From assembly GCA_039621445.1 (NCBI GenBank), contig CP154957.1:17120595-17184594 (forward strand): 64,000 nt of DNA, given 5' to 3'. Of this stretch, positions 13,101 through 22,581 are shown in pieces. Each line of letters opens with the position of its first letter. Position 1 is the first letter of the stretch. The stretch comes from Euglena gracilis (Eukaryota; Euglenida; Euglenophyceae; Euglenales). The notes beneath the pieces were generated by a model. It had not been told where the DNA came from. It did not search any database and saw only the letters and a program-made list of their open reading frames with translations. A program made the translations under genes and the position numbers.

Positions 13101-14661
13101 TGCCCACTGGCGTCTTGGTGTCACGGATGAACGCCCACGCCTCGCGCACGGACTCCATCGTGCGGCTGACAATGGAGTCGAAGGTGAAGGCTGTGTACAT
13201 TGTGGTGAAGTCTGCCGTCTCCAAGCCTCCGGCCAGGATGTCCTTGGAGTGTGAACGCACCATGCGGACGAAAGACTCCACACTGTCAATGCCCCAGAAT
13301 GCTTTGATGCCCTCGTGCTGCTGCCGCAGCTCGTCCTTCTCCCGCAGTGCTCCTTCGATGTGCTTCAGGAGCAACACCAACGCCTTGTTGAGGGCGTAGA
13401 GGGGCTGCCTGGGAGGCTCTTTTGGGGCATCTTGGCGGTCGATGGCTCCCGTGTCGCTGCTGGAGTCGCGGCTCTTGCGGGTCCCGGCAATGAACCGGAA
13501 CTTCTGCTTGGCAGGCTTCCAGATGCCATAGTTGTACACAACCCCGGCACCCGTGGGGAAGCTGAGCCGCTTGTTGATGTCGCTGAGGTGCGCCACGACA
13601 TCACTCCAGCTCCCTGGCACGTCCTCGAAGACCGTGGAATCTGCGAGGTAGGCCGCCATTTGCTTCTGGTACCACCGCTTGCAGATGAACACCAAGCCGT
13701 GTGGTGCTCGGTCGTCATGGAGGAACACCAGCTCCTTTTGTGCCTCGCGGATCTGCTGCGACAGTCCTGGGAACCCCGTGGGGACGAGGTCCTCCTTCAC
13801 TGCTGAGCGTTGCCAGTTGGCACAGCACCGTGCTTCCACCGCCTCTGCCCAGGTTGCGAGCTTGCGGGCGAAGGATGCATCGGTGGGGTTGCTGCGCGCC
13901 GCCCACTCTGTGTACTGGTTGAGCGCTCGCCGCAGGTCGTGGAGGACGGAGTCCGGAGGGCCCTCGAGGCGGAACTTCTTGCCCTTCGCGGCGAGTGTCT
14001 GGAGGTAGGACCATCGGAGCAGGTCCGACTCGTTGCTCACCACATGCCCCTCATGGAACGAGGCCGGCTCGCGGCGGCGTAGCACGGTGTGGCACGTGCA
14101 CCCCTCCAGATCATCTGCCCGGGCTGCCTCCAGATCCAGATCTTCGGCCACGCGCGCATAGTTGCACAGCCAGGCCTGCCACTGTGGGGCGAACTTGTCG
14201 CACACCATGATCGCGGCGGCCACGTCGGGGTTGGGGTGCAGCTTGAACACCGCCTCTTGTCGGAGGACCTTGCGCAACTCGAGGAATCGGGCACCATTGT
14301 TGGAATAGCAGAACTTCAGGAACTGCCTCTCTGGGGCCTCCTTCCGCTTGGCCTTGATGAGCTCCACCAGCTTGCACTCCAACGACAGGTGGCCTGCTCG
14401 CCTATCGTCGTCTGGCACGTGCATCTGCAGCCAGTCCAAGGTTGAGCACAGCTGTGCCTTCCCCCACTTTCGGGCTTCCGCCAGGGCACTGGAGTCTCCC
14501 TCTTGGCAGCGCTTTAGCCACTTGGGGAGGTCTGGGCTTGGTGGAGGGTCGCCGGCGGCTGTGGGTGTGGGATCTTGGCTTGGGAGCATGTGGCGGCGCT
14601 GCAAAACCTTCCGGCTCACTGGGTAGCCTGGGTAGGCTGCGTTGAAGCCGTGTGGCCACAT
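9553..14661 (-). CDS. Penelope-like element reverse transcriptase, endonuclease not seen
   Basis: Intronless ORF, in strong contrast to the neighbouring exon-fragmented genes. The frame is open back to an ATG at 14946, inside a palindromic repeat; the ATG at 14661 is preferred because it lies after the repeat and the translated CT tract. Numbering from 14946: a helical N-terminal region; a fingers segment (near 13700-13600); motif A with ADFTTMYTAF (Asp579); motif B GMPMGLPPAPQLAN (666-679), the Penelope-type G-x-x-MG-x-x-x-AP-x-x-AN pattern; motif C RYIDD (Asp707/708); and a thumb with a RGYSRRLVQ motif. No GIY-YIG endonuclease is visible at either end. Next come a Pro-rich linker, a VPV-repeat block (about 1122-1188), an acidic stretch, a KKRK basic patch and polyQ (about 1596-1625). 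The last ~100 residues come from CT repeat and satellite, so the native stop or a splice site is probably earlier. Alternative: an rvt-type domesticated reverse transcriptase. Confidence 0.9.
9737..9856. repeat. (CT)n / CCCT-rich microsatellite
   Basis: CT dinucleotides with a CCCTCC-rich start, between the satellite and the reverse-transcriptase ORF. On the minus strand it would be translated as an Arg-Glu repeat at the C-terminus of that ORF, which is unlikely to be native protein. Confidence 0.95.
10072..10161. repeat. (CTG)n trinucleotide tract coding polyQ
   Basis: Two blocks of about 12 CTG triplets split by a CGC codon. They lie in the reverse-transcriptase ORF, where the minus strand reads CAG and encodes polyglutamine. 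Confidence 0.95.
11385..11580 (-). other. VPV-repeat block in the RT ORF
   Basis: About 65 residues made of short Val-Pro-Val units alternating with charged residues (for example QVPVEVRVPVPVEVRVPIP). This resembles the VPV repeats of articulins and alveolins, the cortical cytoskeleton proteins of euglenids and alveolates. Being inside a retroelement ORF is unusual. It could be convergent low-complexity sequence. Confidence 0.6.
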
Positions 14662-14788
14662 GGTATTGAGGAGACCGACCCACTTGCGCTCCCGAGCCAG
14701 GGCGTCCCGGCGGATGATGGCAGTGCGCTCTGCCCGGGGGAAACTGTCGGGTGGCGGGAGCTTCTCCCGCCACCCGAGAAGAGAGAGA

Positions 14789-14792
<4 letters not shown>

Positions 14793-14838
<46 letters not shown>
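14793..14838. repeat. (CT)n microsatellite
   Basis: About 22 CT dinucleotides near the 5' end of the reverse-transcriptase ORF. The upstream ATG option would translate it as Arg-Glu repeats, which argues against that start. Confidence 0.95.
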
Positions 14839-14840
<2 letters not shown>

Positions 14841-14894
14841 GAAAATAGAAGCACAGTCTCCTGATACGGTGAAGCATATACACAGGAGGAGGCT

Positions 14895-15300
14895 CGAGAT
14901 TTCGTTCGAGGAGGCTATAGAGCCTCCTCGAACGACCTCGAACCACGTTCGAGGAGGCTCTAGAGCCTCCTCGAACGACCTCGAACCACGTTCGAGGAGG
15001 CTCTAGAGCCTCCTCGAACGACCTCGAACCACGTTCGAGGAGGCTCTAGAGCCTCCTCGAACAACCTCGAACCACGTTCGAGGAGGCTCTAGAGCCTCCT
15101 CGAACGACCTCGAACCATGTTCGAGGAGGCTCTAGAGCCTCCTCGAACATGGTTCGAGTAGGCTCTAGAGACTACTCGAACGCGGTTCGAGGAGGCTCTA
15201 GAGCCTCCTCGAACGCCTTTTAAGCCCCCCCCTAGAGGGGGGGGGGGGCTTAAAAATGTTCGAGGAGGCTCGAGGTCGAGCGTTCGATCTCGAGCCTCCT
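14895..15300. repeat. 43-bp palindromic tandem repeat
   Basis: Six to seven tandem units of 43 bp. Each contains a near-perfect palindrome centred on CTCTAGAG with arms TTCGAGGAGG / CCTCCTCGAA, then a short CTCGAACCAC spacer. The last two units diverge (CTCTAGAG arms become GTAGG/CTACT while still pairing with each other). A separate CCCCCCCCCTAGAGGGGGGGGG hairpin lies near 15225-15255. The block sits directly upstream of the reverse-transcriptase ORF and may be its 5' terminal repeat or promoter region. Confidence 0.9.
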
Positions 15301-16237
15301 CCTACGGATACCCCCCCCACCTTTCCTGGCGATGGAGCCCTTGCCTGGAAGCTGGAACTGTGCCCAACCCGGCCAAATGAATCCAAAAATAAAAGAAACT
15401 TCAAAATTGCCATCAAAAACTTTGACCCATTTTTTTTGTCCATGTTTTCCGAATCAAAACATTCGTCACCACCACTGGAACTTCTGGCTGGAAAAAGGCT
15501 GATGGTTGGACGTGCCCTCGAGATAAGGTTCCTAACCCTTAAGGTTTAAGCGACTCCCTGTTCACGGAACTCGGTGGTCAAGAAGGGGTCAAAGATTCGC
15601 AAACAACGTGACAGGACCCCTTAGCCAGTGGCTAGCCAAACCCCTTGCTTCAGAACAGGCAAATGCCGAAGGGGGTGCGACAGATGGAAAAGATGGATTT
15701 GTGCGGAAATCATCATGAGCAGGATCTACCGGGGGGGAAAAATTTTGTGCCAGAGAAACTTTGCGGCGACAAATTTCACGGACGACAAATTTCGCGGGAT
15801 TCCTTAAAAATGTCCGGAAATATTTCGCGGGATTTTTTTTCTGTGAAGCAAAAATGGCCTTAAAGGGAATACATGGACAAAAATTTTGCGGGATTCCTTA
15901 AAAATGTCCGGAAATATTTCGCGGGATTTGCTTCCGCGAAATTTGTCCGTGCAAATTTTCTCTAGGGCAAAATTCCCCCCCCCCCGGTAGCCCACCTCTG
16001 GAGGGTAAAAATGCATTTTTTTGAAACCTGATTATTTTTATTGTCATTGGGAATCTGATTATAGTTGCTCAAAAAGCCTTGCGAGTTGAATTGACCCTTT
16101 GAGCTGCTTTTTTTTTGACTTAAAGACTAAGGATTTTAAATGGCATGGATAATTGCTTGCTGATTCAAGGACAGATTCTTGGAAAGACATTTCTCCATAT
16201 CTCCGAAACAATCTTCTGAGAGGACACCCGGAGGAAA
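15300..16237. other. Intergenic, no gene seen
   Basis: No convincing coding region. It contains a direct repeat of about 42 bp (15793-15834 and 15887-15929, sharing GCGGGATTCCTTAAAAATGT) and G/C runs near 15730 and 15975. A small terminal exon of the HD gene could hide here; I could not find one. Confidence 0.6.
15793..15930. repeat. Direct repeat pair, ~42 bp
   Basis: Two nearly identical ~42-bp copies start at 15793 and 15887 and share GCGGGATTCCTTAAAAATGT and GGAAATATTTCGCGGGATTT. The sequence between them is A/T-rich. Confidence 0.85.
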
Positions 16238-19200
16238 TTACTCAATTGGCTGCCATCCAGACCACCATGTTCTTCGCCCCACTGATCTCCCGCCTTGGAT
16301 GACCCCAACGGAGCAAACCGGGGCACCTTCCGCGAAACCTTGGAAGAGGTGGGGCCGTTGCAACGCGTGGCGCAGGAAAGCAGAGCGGCCGCTGCGGAAG
16401 TCCTCGGGGGAGAGGTGGCCGTACTCCTGCCGCACCTGTCGCGACGCAGCCCCCGGGGGTTTCAGAGGCCGTTGGGAAGGACTGCCCACAGGAAAAGTTG
16501 GGAATTCTTCTTGCAAGACGACTTGCACAGCATAAAGGGCGACGGTGACGCCCCCCCCCCCCAGAAAAGCCATGTCGGCAGGTACAGGGGGGGAGCAAAC
16601 CCTCCACAAGTAGTTTGGCAAGTAATGGCCTATACGCCAACTTCCTTGGGGGGGGGGGGTAGGTTGACAAATTGGAGCCGAGGGTAAACAAATCGTACGA
16701 TGAGTGCCGATTGCAGGACGCGGTGCTGTGGTGCCCCCGAAAATTCCTGCATGAAATCCAGGAGCACTCCATCTGGCGGTCATTTCTCCGGTAGATGCCT
16801 CACATATGTGGAATGGCAGTGGAATGGCAAAAGAAATGTGACACCCTTCATGACCCACCCCGGCACCCCGGGGTCCAGATCCAGGCTGGGAAATGGCTGG
16901 CGTTTCTCCCTTTCCCTCCTACAGAGTCCCCCCACCAAGTGGAACTGTGATAGACCCGGGGTCGAACTGGGTTGCTGCAAAAATACCCCAAAACTGTGTC
17001 ACTGTTGTAAGATTTTTTTTTACTTTAAATTTGAGCTGGGCAGCACGATTTCGACAAATTTCTGCTCTTTATTACCCCATTTTTGACGCCTGACAGCAAA
17101 TGACCCGTTACTGTTTCAACTCCATTTAGGGGGGCTGGACAGGAATTAACGTCTGGCCTCCGGCTTAGGCGACGCCCAAAGCACAGTGGCAAAACCAGCA
17201 TCAACTGCTAACAGTGGAACAAGACACAAACAGAGATCAATTACAGCAACTATGGCGACAGACAAAGCTGTGCAAAAAAAGGTGGTAGAGAAATCAGGAA
17301 TGCACATCAATGCAAAAAAATGCAAACGAAGCAGAATCGCCACCAAAAACTGCAATTCAAAACAAAAAAATTCAAACCAACCCGCGCCCATGCCATCCAA
17401 GCAGCTTGCTGGCCAGCCAGCCAGCAAGCCAGCCAGTCGGCTAACCCGACAAAAATTTTTTTCTCCAACCATCTGGATCTGAATCAACCACCACGATGCT
17501 ACTTTGTATTTCGCCCAAATTCCGACGATTGCGAGCGCATCTCGGGCTTTGCCAATCGTTCAGTCACAAACTCACCACTCAACTGAAAGCTCGTTTCATC
17601 AAACGACTAGTGATGACCGCACGGTACTCTCATTTCCTGCCACAAGCAAATCCTAATTTCACAAAATTGTGAGACATTGGAACCTTCAAGTCGTCGATTT
17701 GAAGAGGGAAATTGTTCCTGTATGGTTGATTTTGCTTCTCAAACCAAACAGCACCCACTGAGACCCAAAATTACCACAGATATCGACTCTGATGTTGGTT
17801 GTCAAAAAAACCGAACCCGGCGCAAGGGCATGAGTGGTACTGATCGCGATTCCGGAACTAAATACCATGAAATCAAAAAAGTGCACCATTTCCTGCCGGT
17901 CAGCCTGCCCCCCCCCCCCAGAACTGCTGCCAGCCACACCTGGCGGGCGTACTCTGCATAGCGGGGCTGGGGGGCGCCAAGGATGGCCAGGTCGGCGTCC
18001 AGAAAGCGCCGGAGCGCCGGGTCCTCCGAGGCGCAGCCCCAGTGGTCCTTGGTCTGAAGGATGAAAGCCGCGACCCGGTCTGTGGACACGCACCGGAGCA
18101 GTGTTTCGGGGGTTATCCCGGAGGACTCTCTGAACGACAGGTTGGCCTTGAGAACCACAGCGGAAAGCAATACTGCGCTTATGATTTCGGAACACCAAAT
18201 TTCCAGAATGCGGTATTGAAAACTTGAAAATGTTCCAAATGCGATTCGCGGAAACTGTCGCTTTCAGACTTGTGAAAGGCTGAAACCACAGCTTTCCGAA
18301 CCACATCTGAGAATCTGTTGTGTCCTCAGACATTTGGATGGGAATACTTCCCATTATGGTGTGGGCATTCATGATCAAATGAAGGGGGGGATTGTGCAAT
18401 TCCAATCAAAAGCGCGATTCCTCACTTTTATTATGGATCCAATTGGACCAAATATACCGTGTAGTGCAATAGATGGAAATTCAACAAATTTTGAACACTT
18501 CAACACTATGCAATCAGGTTGTGAGGAAATTGTCCAACGATGTGCACGTTGGTTGGAGTGCTCGGCTGGTTGTGCATGTCAGTCTGGTGTCGCACATAAA
18601 AATTGGTGAATTGGACAGGCGGATTTATGGACCAAATTTGTCCTCCCCCTCCCCCTTGGGGGGAGGTCTCCAAATAGTCAAGCAGACGTCTGGTCCGCGA
18701 GGTTTTATAATTTTTTTGTTGGATAAGCACTCAAAATTTTATCAGCGCTTTTTTCACCATGCACGTTATATCCAACGCCACATGGCACAAACTTTGAACA
18801 ATCATTAGATTTTTCTTCTGACAAAAAACATAAAAGCACCAGCAAAACAATTTTTGATTCTCCTTTTGAAGAAAAAATGAAAAAATAAAACGAACAAAAA
18901 GCACCACACCAAAACAAAATGGGGTGCAAACTTGCAATTGCTGATTGCCAATTGCCGATTCACCCAGCCGCATGACTGATATTTCATTATGTAAACAACT
19001 CTTTATTAATGTGGATTATCAGTGTTTGTTTTTCAATTGGTCCAAATTTTGCAAAATGAAACTTGCAGCTTTCGGGTAGTGGAGCTATTTTCCTGTGGAA
19101 ATTTTCAAAAGCATTTTAAAAATAACAAAAGCATAACATGCAAAAAAAATGTCAAAAAAACATCGGCTTTCCACTAAAAAATTGCCTCCATCATGCAAAA

Positions 19201-20098
19201 ATGCCAATTTTCAAGATTTTCAAGTTTTTTTTGTATTATGAAAAGAAATGAAAATTTTATGCAGCTTCGAAAACAAGCCCTTCTCACTTGAAATACCTGG
19301 GATCCCCCAACGAGGAAGATTAGGACTGACAGGAAGATCAGGATCAGGATAAGGTGAACTGTAAGACCTGGCCGACCACCCCGGGGGGGGGGGGGGTTGC
19401 TTGCTGGCACACTCCAAACTGAAATCTGACCCCATGCCCCAGGCAGCGTTGCCTGCATGCCCAGGCACTCCAGGGCATTCCACCCCGCTCCCCACCTTGT
19501 TGGGGGGTTCAACAGTTGTGTCCCACCTCCCTCCCTTGTCTGAGAACCGGAAAAGATGGGGAAGAATGAGGGGGGTGGCGTTTAGACAAGTTGACTGCAA
19601 AATGCTTGCTTGCTTGCTGACTGGCTTCGCGCCAAAAGGAAAGAATATCCCCTATTTTGGTGGCCCACTGTTGCATTTGGATAATCAATCAAAAAATCAA
19701 GAATATCTCACCAAATCAGGCTTCAGGCGGTTTTAAAATTTCAAGTTTTTGGGAAATTTCTCTTAAACGCACACACACACAAAATAATAAGCCTCCCCGA
19801 GGAGATACCTTCAAAAAGGTGGGTAAGAACCCGGGGGGTCCTTAGACAAGGGTGGTGCTTAGACAAGCTAAATGACTGCGTATTCAGACGCTCCGGTAGA
19901 TTTGCCGGCACGGCGGGGGTGGGGGGAGGGGCGATACCTACGACGGGGCTGGGCATAGCGGTGGCGGTTGCGTGCCGGTGGCAGCATCGAAAAGGGAGGG
20001 GCGGGCAGGGGAACGGCTGCAGGCCCCCCTCCCCTCGGGTGGAACGAGGCCGACAGCAATCTCACGCCTCTGTGGCGAAACCCAACAACAACAACACC

Positions 20099-20132
<34 letters not shown>

Positions 20133-20134
20133 CC

Positions 20135-20172
<38 letters not shown>

Positions 20173-21292
20173 CCACAACAACAACGCACGCTTGGGTTGC
20201 TTTGGCGCCTCCCTCAGCGACCCGAGGCTGCCACCGCCGCAAAGCAACAGAACTGCGCCGCGCTCTGCTCCTCGTTGTCCTTCGCGACGGGGTCGTAGAC
20301 GGCGTCGTGGAAGAACACTGCCAGCGCCACCTGAGCCACAACCCGGGAAGGGGGAAGGGCCCACCGGGCTCTCCCTCCTCTGATCCCAGGGCCCTGGGTA
20401 AAAAGCCTAGTCCTGAGGACTGTCAAAGTTGGAGAGGGTTCATCAACAGATGCTCACTGCTACCGGAAGCAACTCACGCTACGTTTCAAATTCCAAATGC
20501 CAAACAAATCGCCGTTGGACATGTTGAACGCGTCGTTGAAAGCCCAGACTGCTGCAATACTGTTGTTTGTTGTACGACCGAGCTCATATTGATGTGTGAA
20601 TATATATGCAAGGTGTGCCTAATAATAATTTTTAAATCATCAAAAAAGAATGCCCCCCCCCACCTGCAAATCTGATGTCTGATGCCAATTCCTGAATCAC
20701 AATCCCAATCTGGTGGCAGAAATGGGTTGCTTTATTGAAACGTCCTGACACGGTGCGTCCCTGGTGTGATGATGTTTCCAAAGATACATTTCTGTCCCGT
20801 TGATGTTCCCTTGCAAGGAACAGACCCATGTATAAGTATAAGTTGCACAAAATCAGAAAAAACTGACATACATACGAAATACATACAAGGGAAACACATG
20901 GGAAATACACAACACACAAAATACATAAAAGCACAGTGATGCACGGGAAATACATCAAAATCTTGTCTTTGATGGTGCTAGGCCTACTCTGGCATGACCC
21001 CCCTCTGAAGGAGTGGCAGCTGGCAGCTGCACACCACGCGGCTGTCCTCCGGGGCCAGGGGTGGGGCGGTGGCGTCGAGGCGGGCGAACATCTCCGCCAC
21101 GTGGGCCAGGGTGTGGTAGTGGCGCCGCGGCTCGCCGTACTGCTCCGCCAGCCACCGCCACCAGCGGTCTGTCTCGGCGGGGTCGGCCCCAGGGACAGGG
21201 TCCTCCCCCCCACCCCAGGACTGAACGGAAGGCCCGGGGGGGGTTGACCCTCCCCCCGCGTACTGCCCACGGGCAGACACCCACGGGAACAC
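16238..21292 (-). CDS. HD-superfamily metal-dependent phosphohydrolase-like protein
   Basis: Four exons: 21035-21292, 20251-20330, 17940-18132, 16238-16435; joined they stay in frame for 242 codons plus stop. The protein matches the family annotated as predicted metal-dependent HD phosphohydrolase (COG4339 type). It has YGEPRRHYHTLAHV at the start, then the metal-binding FFHDAVYDP, NEEQSAA, ILQTKDH, the third ligand in FLDADLAILG, and YGHLSPEDFRSGR near the end. The substrate of this family is unknown. Introns 1 and 3 are GT-AG (20331-21034, 16436-17939). Intron 2 (18133-20250) is nonconventional, with CTG at -8, and contains an AAC microsatellite. The start is uncertain: the ATG at 21292 precedes a low-complexity Gly/Pro stretch, and an upstream exon is possible. 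The last 30 residues do not match the family, so a final intron may be missed. Confidence 0.85.
20083..20186. repeat. (AAC)n microsatellite
   Basis: About 33 AAC triplets with a few AACACC interruptions, inside intron 2 of the HD gene. Confidence 0.95.
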
Positions 21293-22581
21293 CCACGGGT
21301 CTGGGATTCCCGTAGCCCGGCCCCCAAACCCACGCCTGTTTGTGGCGTGATACGGTGTGCATTGTGCCGCGTGCTGTCATTGTCATGCCACCCACCTTGG
21401 ACGACGTACAAATCTCAGACAAGACAACCTGCACCTGCTTGTATTGTCTGCTGCCAAATTTTGGAGCCGTAACATGTCAATAAACTGGATGACATGCAGG
21501 CAAAAAATGAGTGGAGTACAACTGCGTGGAGTACAGCTGCCAGATTTCGTTCAGCCGAGTAAAGTTTAACACATTCAATGCAAGCAAATCGTCTCCAGGT
21601 CCTGTCCCTGGTTGCTCAAGCCTGCTTCTCTGCAACAATCATGCCAACGGGTATGCAGCGACATTATCAGCCCTGGAGGGAATGGGGGGGGGGGGAGGCA
21701 AACACGAACCATCACACAAATTGTAGCCCAAAATCCATCGGCGTGCCTTCGTTGGACAGTTGCACTAATATGGCCAAGGTTGGCCCATTATTTTACCCAG
21801 TTCCGATTCCATGTGCTAATTACTTGGAGGACTAAAAGGGCAGGACATCTGTGTCCTCAATGATGTTATTTTTTTAAAAAAACTTGCTTCTGCGTCCCCA
21901 CCCTCGTAGGTTGTCATCTAACACGTCAGCCCAGGCTGTTTTTTTTACCAACATTGGGGGGGGTCCGGAGTGCCTGTTGGGTCAGTTGGGTCAGGGTGCC
22001 TGCCCAGGCAGGCACTACCCCCCCCCCCCGTGGGCCTGTGCCCAGGCACATTCCTTTGAAAATAGGCCATTTTTAGCTCCCCGGCACCTTTGGCGCCAGG
22101 GTCTGTGCTAGCAGTAGTAGGGCACTTTTAACCGTGTGCCCTACCTCCCCCCCAGGGATTGCCTTGGAATGCCTGCCCAGGCCCCCCCCCCCCCCCGGGG
22201 TGGGGTCGGCACCACCTTAAAAAAAAACAGCCTGGTGATAACTACTCAAAGGCACCACTTGGTGGCCAACATGAGCCAGCAACGGCCCCAGAAAGGCCAA
22301 AAACTTTTTTTTGCCATTTTCGCAATTTTTTTTTGCAGTTTTGGGCCATTTGCACTCACACTCGCAATAGCAGTGTGTCACGCACATGGCATCCTGTGAA
22401 TGGCAACGCTGCGTGATACGCGCCTCAAAGCGGCACAGGGCACAGGGCCCAAATTTCTGCGGCCAAATGATAAGGAGGTGTGATGTGACTGGTATGCTGT
22501 GACCTCTTTGATGAAGCACGGGTGGCTGAGCGAGGAGGGGGGGGGGGTGGGGGGGGCCGATGGCAAGAGGAAGCGACTCTA
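21293..22581. other. Spacer between HD gene and TenA copy 1
   Basis: No recognisable exon. It contains a foldback element at 21932-22234 and poly-G/poly-C runs. It should contain the 5' region and promoter of the HD gene; no core motif stands out. Confidence 0.6.
21932..22234. mobile_element. MITE-like foldback element, CAGGCTG ends
   Basis: Begins CAGGCTGTTTTTTTTACC and ends with the inverse AAAAAAACAGCCTG. Internal GCCTGCCCAGGCAGGC palindrome and poly-C/poly-G arms, plus a GGCACCTTTGGCGCC hairpin near the middle. Shares ends and internal blocks with 31925-32113. Flanking 8-mers do not match (cgtcagcc / gtgataac), so any target duplication has decayed. Confidence 0.75.
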
